64,000 bases of DNA from Inquilinus sp. Marseille-Q2685 (GCF_916619195.1 NZ_CAKAKL010000008.1:124001-188000); one strand, 5' to 3'. Positions 9,308-18,996 are shown, counted from the stretch's first letter. Translations and numbers: made by a program. The notes: generated from the letters alone by a model not told the origin.

Positions 9308-10627
9308 CTATTCGAACAGGGCGTTGACCTGGTCGTTCGCTTCCTTCAGCAGCGGCGCGACCGGCACGTCCTCGAGGAAGATCCGGTCGAAGGCCACGTT
9401 CATGGTCGACACGACCTGCGGCGAGTAGTCGGTGATCGGATAGAGGAAGGTCTGGTCCGGCGTCGCCTCGCTGGTGAAGGCGGTGACATCCTGGCCACGG
9501 GCGGCGAAGGCGTCCTGCGCCATCTTCGCCGCCTCCGGGATCGCCGGGAAGACGACGCCGGCCTTGCCGATGATGCCCTGGCATTCCATCGATCCCAGGA
9601 ACTTGACCCATTCCCAGGCCTCGTCCGGATGCTTGGTGCCGGTCCAGATCGAATCGCCCAGGCCGTTGAACATGCTCTTGCGGCCTTGCGGCCCCTTCGG
9701 CAGCGGCACGAAGCCGTAGGGGAAGGACACGTTCTGGGCGTACCAGGTCGAGTTCCAGGAGCCGTCGGGGACGATCGCGCCCTTGCCGGCGCCGAGCAGC
9801 GCGGTGCCGCCGAGGCCGCCGACATCCTTCTGCGGCAGGGCGTAACCCTTCTTCAGCCACAGATCGCGCAGCCAGGTCAGCGTCTCCGCCAGGACCGGAT
9901 CGTCGTAGTGGTACTTGGTGCCCCAGGGCTCGTCGATGAACTTGAAGCCGGCGGAGACGGCCAGCCAGCTCCACTGCGTCTGGCCATAGGCGTCGGGCCC
10001 GATCTTGGGGGCGATCAGGCCGTACTGCACCACGCGCTTCGGGTCGAAGCCCGGCTCGTCGCCCCGTTTGCCGTTGGCGTCGAGCGACAGCCGGGCCAGG
10101 ATCTTCTCGAAGCTGCCGCCGTCCTTCGGGCTCCAGGTGGCGTTCCGCAGCTCGTCGACCGTCACCCCGGCCTTGTCCAGCATGTCCTTATTGTAGACCA
10201 GGGCGACCGTGTCCCAGTCCTTGGGCATGCCGTAGAGCTTGCCGTCGCGGGTCCAGAGATCGACGAGGCCGGGGCTGAAGATGCCGGTGTCGACCTTGTC
10301 GCGCTCGACCAGCGGCGTCAGGTCCATGATCTGCTCGTTGGCGACGAATTCGGGGTAGGAGCGCAGATGGTCGGCGAAGACGTCCGGCGCCTCGCCCGAG
10401 ACGAATCCGGTCGACAGCGTGGTCCAGTAATCGGTCCAGGCGTACTGCGTCACCTTGACGGTAATGTCGGGATGCTTGGCGTGGAAGGCGTCGGCGCATT
10501 GCTGATAGTGCGGCGCCTGCAGCGCATCCCACAGCCAGTAGTTCAGCGTGGTCTCGGCCCGGGCGGCGCCGGTCGCAGCCAGGACCGCCACGGACAGCAA
10601 TAGGGTCTTCGGCAGACTCACACGCAT
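9308..10627 (-). CDS. ABC sugar transporter, periplasmic substrate-binding protein
   Basis: This 439-residue family-1 solute-binding protein begins MRVSLPKTLLLSVAVLAATG, a Sec signal peptide ending GAARA, followed by TTLNYWLWDALQ. Later blocks are typical: KVTQYAWTDYWTTLSTGF, YGMPKDWDTVALVYNKDML, GAIVPDGSWNSTWY and EAWEWVKFLGS. I chose ATG 10627 because GGAGGAGG lies about 7 bases before it; an upstream in-frame ATG at 10669 would bury the signal peptide. Gene order is permease, permease, binding protein, GH4, all on the minus strand. The cargo is probably an alpha-glycoside, judging from the enzyme. Confidence 0.88.
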   Translation of the reverse strand: MRVSLPKTLLLSVAVLAATGAARAETTLNYWLWDALQAPHYQQCADAFHAKHPDITVKVTQYAWTDYWTTLSTGFVSGEAPDVFADHLRSYPEFVANEQIMDLTPLVERDKVDTGIFSPGLVDLWTRDGKLYGMPKDWDTVALVYNKDMLDKAGVTVDELRNATWSPKDGGSFEKILARLSLDANGKRGDEPGFDPKRVVQYGLIAPKIGPDAYGQTQWSWLAVSAGFKFIDEPWGTKYHYDDPVLAETLTWLRDLWLKKGYALPQKDVGGLGGTALLGAGKGAIVPDGSWNSTWYAQNVSFPYGFVPLPKGPQGRKSMFNGLGDSIWTGTKHPDEAWEWVKFLGSMECQGIIGKAGVVFPAIPEAAKMAQDAFAARGQDVTAFTSEATPDQTFLYPITDYSPQVVSTMNVAFDRIFLEDVPVAPLLKEANDQVNALFE

Positions 10628-10665
10628 CTCAAGCCTCCTCCGATCTCGTTTGTGGACGCCGCGGG

Positions 10666-11562
10666 TCATTTCAGCCCGCTGAACTGCAGGGATTCGACGA
10701 CGCGCCGGCCGAACAGAACGAGCAGGACGATCACCGGCACGATCGACAGCACGGTGGCGGCCGTCATCCCGGTCCAGTCCGGATTGCCGCTCTGCTGCTG
10801 CGACTTGAAGGCGGACAGCGCCACCGAGATGACCCGGACCTCGGCGTCGCGCCCGACCAGGAACGGCCAGAAGAAGTCGTTCCAGGCGTTGATCGACAAG
10901 AGGATCGCCAGGGTGGCGATGGCGCTCTTGTGCACCGGCAGCACCACGCTCCAGAAGGTCCGGAACGGCGTGGCGCCGTCGATCCGCGCCGCCTCCTCCA
11001 GCTCGCGCGGGGTCGACAGGAAGAACTGGCGCAGGAAGAACACGGCGAAGGGCGACATCAGCAGCGTCGGCGCCACCATGCCCTGGAAGGTGTTCAGCCA
11101 GCCCAGCTCCCGGATCAGCACGAAGTTCGGGATGAACAGCACGATCGCCGGGATCATGGTGGCGGCGATGAACAGGTAGAAGATCACCGTCGACCCGACG
11201 AAGCGGATGCGGGCGAAGGCGTAGGCGGCCAGCGCCGAGAAGAAGATCTGCCCGCCCACCGTCAGCAGCGTGAAGATCAGGCTGTTGCGCAGCGCCAGGG
11301 CGAAGTTGATCGGTGTCGACGGGGTGGCGGGGTTGACCGGCGCCAGCCCCAGCACGCGGCGGAAGTTGTCGAGGGTAACGTCCATCGGCACCAGCAGCGT
11401 CGCCTGGTCGAACAGGGTCGAACTCGGCACCAGCGCGGTCTTCAGCGTGATCCAGAGCGGGAACAGCGAGCAGACGATGAAGGCGGCCAGAACCGCCCAG
11501 GCGACCAGGCGGCCGAAGGACAGGCGCCGGGCGGAAGGCAGCGGCAGGGTGATCGCGGTCAT
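10666..11562 (-). CDS. ABC sugar transporter permease, MalG-like
   Basis: The 298-residue inner-membrane protein has a long N-terminal helix (LVAWAVLAAFIVCSLFPLWI), a periplasmic loop with LDNFRRVLG, five further helices and the cytoplasmic EAA loop EEAARIDGATPFRTF, which docks on the ATPase. The C-terminal VVESLQFSGLKG-type ending is usual for MalG-class permeases. It begins 8 bp after the partner permease ends, so the two are cotranscribed and probably translationally linked. No ATPase gene lies in this cassette. Confidence 0.9.
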   Translation of the reverse strand: MTAITLPLPSARRLSFGRLVAWAVLAAFIVCSLFPLWITLKTALVPSSTLFDQATLLVPMDVTLDNFRRVLGLAPVNPATPSTPINFALALRNSLIFTLLTVGGQIFFSALAAYAFARIRFVGSTVIFYLFIAATMIPAIVLFIPNFVLIRELGWLNTFQGMVAPTLLMSPFAVFFLRQFFLSTPRELEEAARIDGATPFRTFWSVVLPVHKSAIATLAILLSINAWNDFFWPFLVGRDAEVRVISVALSAFKSQQQSGNPDWTGMTAATVLSIVPVIVLLVLFGRRVVESLQFSGLK

Positions 11563-11569
11563 GGCTGCC

Positions 11570-12508
11570 TCACTCGAGATCCGAGCTGCCGGCGCGCAGC
11601 GCGCGCATCTGCAGGATGGTGATCAGGATCAGCACCGCGAACAGCACCACCGACATCGCCGAGGCGTAGCCCATCTTCGAGAAGCGGAAGGCGCTCTCGT
11701 AGACGTACCAGATGATGGCGCTGGTCGAGTTCGCCGGCCCGCCCTGGGTGGTGACGGCGATGGTGTCGAACACCTGGAACGACCCGATCACGCTGGTCAC
11801 CAGCACGAACACCAGGACCGGGCGCAGCAGCGGCAGGGTGATGCGGCGGAACACCACCCACTCCCCCGCCCCTTCCAGCCGTGCCGCCTCGTACAGCGAC
11901 CGCGGGATCGCCTGCAGACCGGCGTAGAACAGGAGGGCGGTGAGGCCGACATGGCGCCAGATGTTGATGCCGGCGACCGACATGATGGCGAGGTCCGGCG
12001 TCGCCAGGAAGGACTGGCGCGGCACGCCGACCAGCCCGAGGAAGGCGTTGGTCATGCCCAGCAGCGGATCCAGCAGCCACAGCCAGATCAGCGCGGCGAT
12101 GACGTTGGACAGCAGATAGGGCGCGATCACCACCGCCCGCAGCGCCACCGATTTGCTCAGCCGGTCCATCATCACCGCGAGGACGAGGCCCAGCACGGTC
12201 TGCAGCGGGATGTTGTAGAGCACATAGGCGATTGTGATGCGCGCCGACTGCCAGAAGCGCGGATCGTCGGCCAGCTTCAGGTAGTTGTCGAAGCCGACGA
12301 ATTTCGGCGCCCGCATCAGGTTCCAGTCGGTCAGGCTGATCTCGATCGCCCGCAGCGTCGGGTAGAGATAGAAGATGGCGAAGCCGATCAGCGCCGGCAG
12401 GATGAACAGCCAGCCGATCACGTTGCGCTGCAGCGCCGCCCGCAGCTTCGGGCGGGACCGCAGCCAGCCGGCTGCGGCCGCCGGCCTGCTCAACTCCGCT
12501 GCCACCAT
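11570..12508 (-). CDS. ABC sugar transporter permease, MalF-like
   Basis: This 312-residue permease has the MalF-type pattern: WLFILPALIGFAIFYLYPTL, then SLTDWNLMRAPKFVGFDNY, the EAA loop YEAARLEGAGEWVVF, and TIAVTTQGGPANSTSAI. ATG 12508 has GGGGAGGA about 9 bases upstream. An in-frame start at 12598 is unlikely because it lies inside the second palindromic operator. It is the first gene of the operon and is divergent from the LacI gene. Confidence 0.9.
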   Translation of the reverse strand: MVAAELSRPAAAAGWLRSRPKLRAALQRNVIGWLFILPALIGFAIFYLYPTLRAIEISLTDWNLMRAPKFVGFDNYLKLADDPRFWQSARITIAYVLYNIPLQTVLGLVLAVMMDRLSKSVALRAVVIAPYLLSNVIAALIWLWLLDPLLGMTNAFLGLVGVPRQSFLATPDLAIMSVAGINIWRHVGLTALLFYAGLQAIPRSLYEAARLEGAGEWVVFRRITLPLLRPVLVFVLVTSVIGSFQVFDTIAVTTQGGPANSTSAIIWYVYESAFRFSKMGYASAMSVVLFAVLILITILQMRALRAGSSDLE

Positions 12509-12570
12509 CCTCGACCGTCCTCCCCGGATCGGGCCCCGGCTCCCATGAAAGCGAGGCTTCTGTCTGCGGA

Positions 12571-12605
12571 TGACACGTGTCACTATCATTACTAACACGT
12601 GTTAG
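12571..12605. promoter_or_regulatory. Twin LacI-family operators
   Basis: Two perfect palindromes lie between the divergent permease and LacI genes: TGACACGTGTCA at 12571-12582 and CTAACACGTGTTAG at 12592-12605. They share the core ACACGTGT, with a central CG as in most LacI-family sites. Their centres are 22 bp apart, about two helical turns, so two dimers could bind the same face. Placement suggests both the operon and the regulator are controlled. Confidence 0.8.
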
Positions 12606-12650
12606 CTATAGTCAAACGAGATCCGGCCGGCTTGTCAAGCGCCGACCGGC

Positions 12651-13754
12651 ATGGCAGGAGGGGACGAGGCGTTCCGGCCGGCCGGGCGCCCCGTGAAGCG
12701 GATGGACATGGAACGACGCAAGGTCACCAGCCACGACGTCGCCCGCCGGGCCGGGGTGTCGCGCGCCACCGTCTCGATGGTGCTGAACCGGTCCGACGCG
12801 GTGGTGATCAGTGCCGAGACCCGGCAGCGCGTGCTGGAGGCCGCGGCGGCGCTGGGCTACCGGCCGAACTCGGCGGCGCGCATGCTGGTGCGCGGCGATA
12901 CCGAGACCATCGGCCTGGTGGTCACCGACCCGCAGGTGCTGGCGGTCGACGGCTTCGTGCCGCAGCTCTTGTACGGCATCAGCCAGGCGACGCAGGAGAG
13001 CGGCTACCGCATCCTGTTGGAGGGGGTGGAGCCCGGCGCCGGCCCGCATGCCTATGGCGAGCTGGTGGAGGGCCGCCGGATCGACGGGCTGATCGTGCTG
13101 AACCCGCCGACCGACGCGCCGCAGATCCACGCCCTGATCGACCAGGGCTTCCCGCTGGTGCTGCTGGGCTCGGTCCGCCACCCGCGCGAGCATGCGGTGA
13201 ACTTCTCCACCCGCCGCGCCATCCGCCGCTCGATGGACCATCTGGTCGGGCTGGGCCACCGGGCGATCGCCCATATCGGCTTCTCGCCGCCCGGCTTCGT
13301 CGCCACCGACGCGCGGCTGAACTCCTACCGCGAGTCCTTGCGTGCGCACGGCATCGAGCCGGACGACCGGCTGGTCGCCTATGGCGCCTTCAGCGCGGAG
13401 AGCGGCCACCGGGCGATGCGCGAGCTGCTCGACCGAGGCGGCCCGCGGCCGACGGCGGTGCTGGCCGGCAACGACACCATCGCGCTCGGCGCCCTGGCGG
13501 CGCTGGTCGATGCCGGGCTGTCGGTGCCCGACGACATCGCCATTGTCGGTTTCGACGACCTGCCCTTCGCCGCCCTGCTGCGCCCCGCCCTGACCACGGT
13601 GCGCAACCCGGGCGTCGAGCAGGGCCGCCAGGCGGCGCAGTTGCTGATCCGCCTCCTGAAGGGCGAAACGATCGAACAGCGTCGCATCGCCCTGCCGACC
13701 GAGCTGGTGGTCCGCGATTCCTGCGGCGCCCGGCGGCGCCAGATCAGAGGATGA
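12651..13754 (+). CDS. LacI-family transcriptional repressor
   Basis: The N-terminal headpiece VTSHDVARRAGVSRATVS and the hinge helix NSAARMLVRG are followed by a periplasmic-binding-like sugar sensor: IGLVVTDPQ, GLIVLNPPTD, HIGFSPPGF, AVLAGNDTIALGAL, and IAIVGFDDLPFAALLRPALT. It most likely represses the adjoining ABC/GH4 operon until the sugar or its breakdown product binds. The start is uncertain. ATG 12651 gives 18 residues before the usual LacI N-terminus and lacks a clear ribosome site; ATG 12702 gives MDMERRKVTSHDVA and a normal-length protein. The last 11 bp overlap the convergent RTX gene. Confidence 0.92.
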   Translation: MAGGDEAFRPAGRPVKRMDMERRKVTSHDVARRAGVSRATVSMVLNRSDAVVISAETRQRVLEAAAALGYRPNSAARMLVRGDTETIGLVVTDPQVLAVDGFVPQLLYGISQATQESGYRILLEGVEPGAGPHAYGELVEGRRIDGLIVLNPPTDAPQIHALIDQGFPLVLLGSVRHPREHAVNFSTRRAIRRSMDHLVGLGHRAIAHIGFSPPGFVATDARLNSYRESLRAHGIEPDDRLVAYGAFSAESGHRAMRELLDRGGPRPTAVLAGNDTIALGALAALVDAGLSVPDDIAIVGFDDLPFAALLRPALTTVRNPGVEQGRQAAQLLIRLLKGETIEQRRIALPTELVVRDSCGARRRQIRG

Positions 13755-14691
13755 AGTCCGAGGCCGCCAGCTGCGTCAGGTCCCGGACCTTCACGGCAAG
13801 ATCGGCGACGCGGTCGCCGTTGGCATCGGCCGAGACCAGGAGATCCGCGCCCATGGCCTCATAGCGCAGCTCGCCGGCCGTGCCGCTGAAGGCCGCGGCG
13901 CCGATGAAGGCGAAGGCCTGGTCGTCCGGCGCGGCGGGATCGGCGTCGATGCGCGAGAGGTCGATCGTGTCGCGGAAGGTGAAGTCGAGGATGGTGTCCT
14001 CCTGTCCCGGCAGGCTTTCCACCAGCCGGTCGATCCGGATGATGTCGGCGCCCCTGCCGCTCAGCAGGCCGTCGGCGCCGCGCCCGCCGACCAGGATGTC
14101 GTCGCCGTCGCTGCCCTCCAGGCGATCGGTGCCGCCGCGGCCGGAGAGGAGGTCGTCGCCGCCGTAGCCTGCAAGGCGGCTCCCCCTGTCCGTGCCGACA
14201 AGGATGTCGTGTCCGGAACTGCCATAGGCATCCTCGAAATTGAGGACCGTCGCTTCGACGAACACGCCCGGTTCATCCATCAGACCGATCAGTGCGGTCC
14301 CGTTCTCCAGATGGACGAAGACGCCCCGACCCCCGAGGCTCAGAATGTCCTTGCCGTCGCCGCCGTCGAAAAAGATGTCCGGGCCCGCGCCGCGGTAGAT
14401 GGCCGCGTAGTCGTCTCCCGCCCCGCCATGGAATCTGGTGTCCCCGATCCTGGCCTCGTCCCACAGTCTCAGAGACTCCGAGCCCGGACCGCCATGGACC
14501 GTGTCTCCGCCATCACCGAGCCAGATGTTGACGTGTCCCGTATTCCCCTGATCCACCTCGATCAGATCCGAGCCGGTATAGGCTTCGACGTGGTTCCAAT
14601 CATCATTGGCGGGTACGACGAGATGGTCGTCGCCGTCAGTGCCGTAGATCTCGAGATGGTCGGCGGCGACGGCGCTCTGGACCTCGGTCAT
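13744..14691 (-). CDS. Short RTX calcium-binding protein (315 aa), tandem paralogue
   Basis: The N-terminus begins LEIYGTDGDDHLVVPANDD, then SDLIEVDQGN, GDGGDTVHGGPGSESL and FHGGAGDDYAAIY. Calcium-binding repeats run GYGGDDLLSGRGGTDRLEG to GGRGADGLLSGRGAD. The C-terminal module (ILDFTFRDTIDLSRIDAD, FIGAAAFSGTAGELRYEA, LAASDFIL) matches the other RTX proteins here. It is a clear paralogue of the next gene upstream in nearly the same layout, so the pair arose by tandem duplication. No signal peptide is present, so export is presumably by a type I system encoded elsewhere. The 3' end overlaps the LacI gene by 11 bp. Confidence 0.83.
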   Translation of the reverse strand: MTEVQSAVAADHLEIYGTDGDDHLVVPANDDWNHVEAYTGSDLIEVDQGNTGHVNIWLGDGGDTVHGGPGSESLRLWDEARIGDTRFHGGAGDDYAAIYRGAGPDIFFDGGDGKDILSLGGRGVFVHLENGTALIGLMDEPGVFVEATVLNFEDAYGSSGHDILVGTDRGSRLAGYGGDDLLSGRGGTDRLEGSDGDDILVGGRGADGLLSGRGADIIRIDRLVESLPGQEDTILDFTFRDTIDLSRIDADPAAPDDQAFAFIGAAAFSGTAGELRYEAMGADLLVSADANGDRVADLAVKVRDLTQLAASDFIL

Positions 14692-14752
14692 CTCTTTCCT
14701 CCGTGAATGATGCCTGGCTGTGCGCCCGGCAGGCGCGGACCGTTGGCGCGGG

Positions 14753-15679
14753 TCAAAGGATGAAATCGTCTCTCGCCATGGCGGCCACCTCCGTCACCGT
14801 GACGGCAAAGTCGGCGACCTTGTCGCCATCGGCATCCGCCGAGAGCCGCACGCCGTTCCACACGGCCTCGGTGCGCAGCTCGCCGGCCGTGCCGCTGAAG
14901 GCGGCGGCGCCGATGAAGACGAAGGCCTGGTTCCCTGGCGTGGTCAGGTCGGCATCGACGCGCCACAGATCGATCCGGTCCTTGATGCTGAACTTGACGA
15001 TGGTGTCTTCCTGGCCCGGCAGGCTGTCGGCGAGCTGGCTGAACCGGATGACGTCGACGCCCCGGCCGCTGTCGAGCAGGTCGGCGCCGGTCCCTCCGAC
15101 CAGCGTGTCGTTGCCCTCGCCACCGGTCAGCTCGTCGTTCCCGCCGCGGCCGGACAGGAGGTCGTGCCCGCCATAGCCGCGGAACAGCTCGTCGGCACCC
15201 GACCCGGCGATGATGTCGTACCCCTCGGTGCCGAAGATGCGCTCGAAATTGCGCACGGTCGCTTCGTAGAACAGGCCCGACCCGTCATTGGGCGACAGAT
15301 GCGCGATGCCGGTCTCCAGGTTGATATGGGCGGCGCGGCCGCGCGGCCAGAACTCGTCCATGCCGCCTTCGCCGCCGTCCAGGACGTTGCCGGCGCCCGA
15401 GCCTCCGCCGCCGCCGGCAAAGCCGACGGAATCGTCCCCTGCGCCGCCATGGAAGGTGACGTTCTCGATCCTGGAGAGGAAATCGATGCCCAGGCGGTCC
15501 GAGCCGGCTCCGCCGACGACCGTGTCGCCCCCATCCCAGAAGGTGATGACGTTGTCGCTGGCGTTCTCCGGATCGACCTCGACCAGATCCACGCCGCTTT
15601 GCCCCTGAATGATATTGTATTCGCCGTTATCGGGCACGATGATGTGGTCGTCACCCGTGGTTCCATAGAACCAGGCCAT
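14753..15679 (-). CDS. Short RTX calcium-binding protein (308 aa), tandem paralogue
   Basis: Starting MAWFYGTTGDDHIIVPDNGE, the protein follows its downstream neighbour segment by segment: VDLVEVDPENAS, FWDGGDTVVGGAGSDRL, FHGGAGDDSVGF, YEATVRNFERIFGTEGYD, GYGGHDLLSGRGGNDELTG, then VKFSIKDRIDLWRVDAD, FIGAAAFSGTAGELRTEA and ending ARDDFIL. ATG 15679 has GGAGG 8 bases upstream, preferred over an in-frame ATG at 15721. The DNA upstream (15700-15800) is AT-rich for this genome and probably holds the promoter of the pair. Its function is unknown. Confidence 0.83.
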   Translation of the reverse strand: MAWFYGTTGDDHIIVPDNGEYNIIQGQSGVDLVEVDPENASDNVITFWDGGDTVVGGAGSDRLGIDFLSRIENVTFHGGAGDDSVGFAGGGGGSGAGNVLDGGEGGMDEFWPRGRAAHINLETGIAHLSPNDGSGLFYEATVRNFERIFGTEGYDIIAGSGADELFRGYGGHDLLSGRGGNDELTGGEGNDTLVGGTGADLLDSGRGVDVIRFSQLADSLPGQEDTIVKFSIKDRIDLWRVDADLTTPGNQAFVFIGAAAFSGTAGELRTEAVWNGVRLSADADGDKVADFAVTVTEVAAMARDDFIL

Positions 15680-15875
15680 TGCCGCCCTCCAGTGATGAAG
15701 GATGATACGGCAACATCTCATAAGATTATGACATAGTCACTTTTCCGATTTTAAGGAACTTATAGAGCAATATTTGCCAATCAAGATAATAATACAGATC
15801 GGTTACGGCAAAGCGCAGCCCGGACGGCCGAACAGCGCGGCCAGGCCGCAGGCCGAGGTCAGCATGCGGTCGCCG

Positions 15876-16871
15876 TCATGGGCCGACGCCCTCGACCAGC
15901 AGCAGCCTCTGCCGGAATTCACCGGGATGGCGCCCGCGCAGATACTGCACATAGGCCTCGCCGCGGGCGAGGCGGTAGGGTCCCTGCGCCTCCGCCATGC
16001 AGGTCTTGTCCAGCGCCGGGTGGTTCGGATCGGTGTCGGCGGTGCCGAGCAGATAGGTCACGTCGCGGCCGAGATAGGCCTGCTCCAGCGCCGCCGGAAG
16101 CGCCGATCCGGCATAGGCCGGCAGGTCGGCCATGCCGTATTTCCAGCGGTCGAATTTCGGGCAGGACGCGGCGCCGGCAAAGGGGCCGAAGCCGCCCTTC
16201 CCGTCCGGCCGGTCGGCGCTGAAATAGGCATAGGTTGAAGGATTGGCGACGACGTAGCGCACGGCGATGCCGGCCGCGACCGGCCCCGCCTCGCCCTTGC
16301 CCAGGATGGCGTAGCGCTGCACCACCTGGCCGCCGCCGGAATGGCCGGCCACCACGATCGTCTGCAGGTCCGGGAACAGCGCGCGGTCGGCCAGCTTCGC
16401 CAGGATCGCGTCGAGCGCGGCGAAGGAGCTGATCGGGGCCGGGCCCTTGGCGTCGGCGCCGCCCTCCCAGCCGGTCGTGCCCCACCGCAGCGTCCCGGCG
16501 GGCAGGTGATGGGCCGCCGCTTCGATCTCGGAGAGGAACTGCGGCACCACCAGGATCGCGGCCGTCCCCGCTTCCCCCGCCGCCGCCAGCGCCTTCTCGC
16601 CCGAGGCGTTGTAGACATCGGCGTTGCGCAGCCGGCCATGGATGACGATCACCGCCCGGGTGACGCCCGGCTGCGGCTTCGACCAGTCGCGCGAGACGTA
16701 GAGCGCCAGCTCACCGGTGCCGGCCGGCGTGGTCACCGCCAGACGCCGGTCGGCCACCACCTTCACCGGCTTTTCGGGCGAGCTCTCATCGGCCGCGTGC
16801 AGCGGCGGGCCCGACAGGGCGACCAGGCCCGTCACCATGGCGAGGACCCCGAGGACATATCGCAGAACCAT
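15876..16871 (-). CDS. Secreted alpha/beta hydrolase
   Basis: The 331-residue product starts MVLRYVLGVLAMVTGLVALS, a Sec signal peptide ending LHAADE. It has alpha/beta-hydrolase features: AVIVIHGRLRN (oxyanion region), a nucleophile elbow GHSGGGQVVQR with serine in G-x-S-x-G, and a late histidine near RLARGEAYVQYLRGRHPGEF. YLLGTADTDPNHP probably holds the acid residue. I used ATG 16871 because AGGGAGA lies before it; the much longer open frame upstream is antisense to the amidase. The substrate is unknown; an esterase or lipase-like role in the periplasm is likely. Confidence 0.78.
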   Translation of the reverse strand: MVLRYVLGVLAMVTGLVALSGPPLHAADESSPEKPVKVVADRRLAVTTPAGTGELALYVSRDWSKPQPGVTRAVIVIHGRLRNADVYNASGEKALAAAGEAGTAAILVVPQFLSEIEAAAHHLPAGTLRWGTTGWEGGADAKGPAPISSFAALDAILAKLADRALFPDLQTIVVAGHSGGGQVVQRYAILGKGEAGPVAAGIAVRYVVANPSTYAYFSADRPDGKGGFGPFAGAASCPKFDRWKYGMADLPAYAGSALPAALEQAYLGRDVTYLLGTADTDPNHPALDKTCMAEAQGPYRLARGEAYVQYLRGRHPGEFRQRLLLVEGVGP

Positions 16872-17126
16872 GCAGCATCTCCCTGGCCGATCGTTCCCTG
16901 CACGATGGGAAGGCGGCGGGCCGTCGGTCCCGCCGCCCGGCTGCGTCACTCCGCCGGGGCGGGGGCCGTGCCTTCGTCTTCGCGGCGTATATGCGCCGGG
17001 ACTTGTCGCCCCTGTATGTCGGGCCGTCGCCGAAGCCCTGATCCCGCTGGCTCTTGATCGCGGCGCCGCGGCGGCGATGATAGGGACGCCGGATATCCGG
17101 CGCCCCTCGCGACCAGGAGACCCCGC

Positions 17127-18527
17127 GTGACCGATCCGGCCTGGTTGTCGGCAGCCGAGCTGTCGAGCCTCTACGCCGCCCGCGACCTGTCCCCGGTCGA
17201 GGCGACGCGGGCCAGCCTCGCCCGGATCGAGCGGCTGGACCCGCAGCTCAACGCCTTCTGCGGCGTCTATCCCGAGGAGGCGCTGGCCGCCGCGCGGCAG
17301 TCGGAGGCGCGCTGGCGCGAGGGCCGGCCGCTGAGCCCGATCGACGGCGTCCCGACCTCGGTCAAGGACCTGGTGCTGGCCCGCGGCTGGCCGACCCTGC
17401 GCGGGTCGAAGACGGTCGACCCTGCAGGCCCTTGGGACCAGGACGCGCCGTCGGTGGCGCGGCTGCGCGAGGCCGGGGCGGTGCTGGTCGGCCGCACCAC
17501 CACGCCGGAATTCGGCTGGAAGGGGGTCACCGATTCGGCGCTGACCGGCATCACCCGCAACCCCTGGGACCCGACCAAGACGCCCGGCGGCTCCTCCGGC
17601 GGCGCGGCGGTGGCGGCGGCCACCGGCATGGCGGCGCTGAATATCGGTAGCGACGGCGGCGGGTCGATCCGCATCCCAGCCGGCTTCACCGGCATCTTCG
17701 GGCTGAAGCCCAGCTTCGGCCGGGTGCCCGCCTATCCGCTGAGCCCCTTCGGCACCGTCTCGCATCTCGGGCCGATGACCCGCACGGTGCGCGACGCGGC
17801 GCTGATGCTGTCGGTGATGGCGCGGCCCGACCCGCGCGACTGGACCGCCCTGCCCTTCCCGGTCACCGATTTCACCGAGGGGCTGGAGGACGGCGTCCGC
17901 GGCCTGCGCATTGCCTATGCCCCGACCCTGGACGACGCGCCGGTCGACCCCGAGGTCGCGGCGTCGGTGGCGAAGGCGGTCGAGGTCTTCGCCGAGCTCG
18001 GCGCCCGGGTCGAGACGGTGACGCTGGACCTGCCCGGCACCGGCCCGATCTTCCGCGCCCACTGGTTCGTCGGCGCAGCGACGCTCCTGGCCTCGATCCC
18101 AGGGGAGAAGCACGCCCTGATCGATCCCGGCCTGCGCGCCGTGGCGGCCGAGGGCGCGGCGATCCCGCTGCTCGACTACACGAGGGCGACTCTGGCCCGC
18201 GGCCGGCTGGGCGTGGCGATGAACCGGTTCCACCAGGACTGGGACCTGCTGCTGATGCCGTCGCTGCCGATCCCGGCCTTCGCCGCCGGGCAGAACCTGC
18301 CGGAGGCGCCGGACGGCTCGACCTGGGCCAACTGGACGCCCTTCACCTACCCCTTCAACCTGACGCAGCAGCCGGCGGCCAGCGTGCCCTGCGGCCTGAC
18401 CGCCTCGGGCCTGCCGATCGGCCTGCAGATCGTCGGCCCGATGTTCCAGGACGCGCTGGTGCTGCGCGCCGCGCGCGCCTTCGAGGCGGTGCACCCGGCG
18501 CCGCTGCCGCCGCTGGCCCGCCCATGA
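17127..18527 (+). CDS. Amidase (amidase-signature family)
   Basis: The 466-residue protein has the amidase-signature Ser-cisSer-Lys triad. K80 lies in [10 protein letters not shown], cis-serine S156 in [11 protein letters not shown] and nucleophile S180 in [13 protein letters not shown], with the usual spacings. The C-terminus ([28 protein letters not shown]) is also standard. The start is GTG 17127, with AGGAG 8 bases upstream. Such enzymes cleave amide bonds of varied small molecules; the substrate is not evident. The YcgN-like gene starts 10 bp downstream. Confidence 0.9.
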   Translation: MTDPAWLSAAELSSLYAARDLSPVEATRASLARIERLDPQLNAFCGVYPEEALAAARQSEARWREGRPLSPIDGVPTSVKDLVLARGWPTLRGSKTVDPAGPWDQDAPSVARLREAGAVLVGRTTTPEFGWKGVTDSALTGITRNPWDPTKTPGGSSGGAAVAAATGMAALNIGSDGGGSIRIPAGFTGIFGLKPSFGRVPAYPLSPFGTVSHLGPMTRTVRDAALMLSVMARPDPRDWTALPFPVTDFTEGLEDGVRGLRIAYAPTLDDAPVDPEVAASVAKAVEVFAELGARVETVTLDLPGTGPIFRAHWFVGAATLLASIPGEKHALIDPGLRAVAAEGAAIPLLDYTRATLARGRLGVAMNRFHQDWDLLLMPSLPIPAFAAGQNLPEAPDGSTWANWTPFTYPFNLTQQPAASVPCGLTASGLPIGLQIVGPMFQDALVLRAARAFEAVHPAPLPPLARP

Positions 18528-18537
18528 ACGCACGATC

Positions 18538-18996
18538 GTGACCGAGACCGAGCCCTTCTGGCGCCGCAAGCGCCTGGACCAGATGACCCGTGGAGAGTGG
18601 GAATCGCTGTGCGACGGCTGTGGCCGCTGCTGCCTGCACAAGCTGCGCGACGCCGACGAGCCGCCGGACACGCCGAATGTCGACTACACCGACATCGCCT
18701 GCAAGCTCCTGGACACCCACAGCTGCCGCTGCACGCATTACCCGACCCGCCGGCGCTACGTGCCGGACTGCGTGCGGCTGACGCCGAAGAATGTCGACCA
18801 TCTCGGCTGGATGCCTTCGACCTGCGCCTACCGGCTGCTGTCCGAGGGCGAGGACCTGTACTGGTGGCATCCGCTGGTCTCCGGCGACCCGGAGACGGTG
18901 CACGTCGCCGGCATCAGCGTGCGCGACAGGGTGATCTCCGAGACCGAGGTCGAGGAGGACGAGTACGAGTACCACATCGTTGAGTGGCCGGCCTGA
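18538..18996 (+). CDS. YcgN/UPF0260-family cysteine-cluster protein
   Basis: This 152-residue protein has the CxxCxxCC-type cluster [12 protein letters not shown] near residues 25-36, further cysteines ([20 protein letters not shown]) and the family sequence [26 protein letters not shown]. It probably binds a metal ion or iron-sulfur cluster; the physiological role of the family is unknown. The start is GTG 18538, and the amidase gene ends only 10 bp before it. Confidence 0.88.
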   Translation: MTETEPFWRRKRLDQMTRGEWESLCDGCGRCCLHKLRDADEPPDTPNVDYTDIACKLLDTHSCRCTHYPTRRRYVPDCVRLTPKNVDHLGWMPSTCAYRLLSEGEDLYWWHPLVSGDPETVHVAGISVRDRVISETEVEEDEYEYHIVEWPA

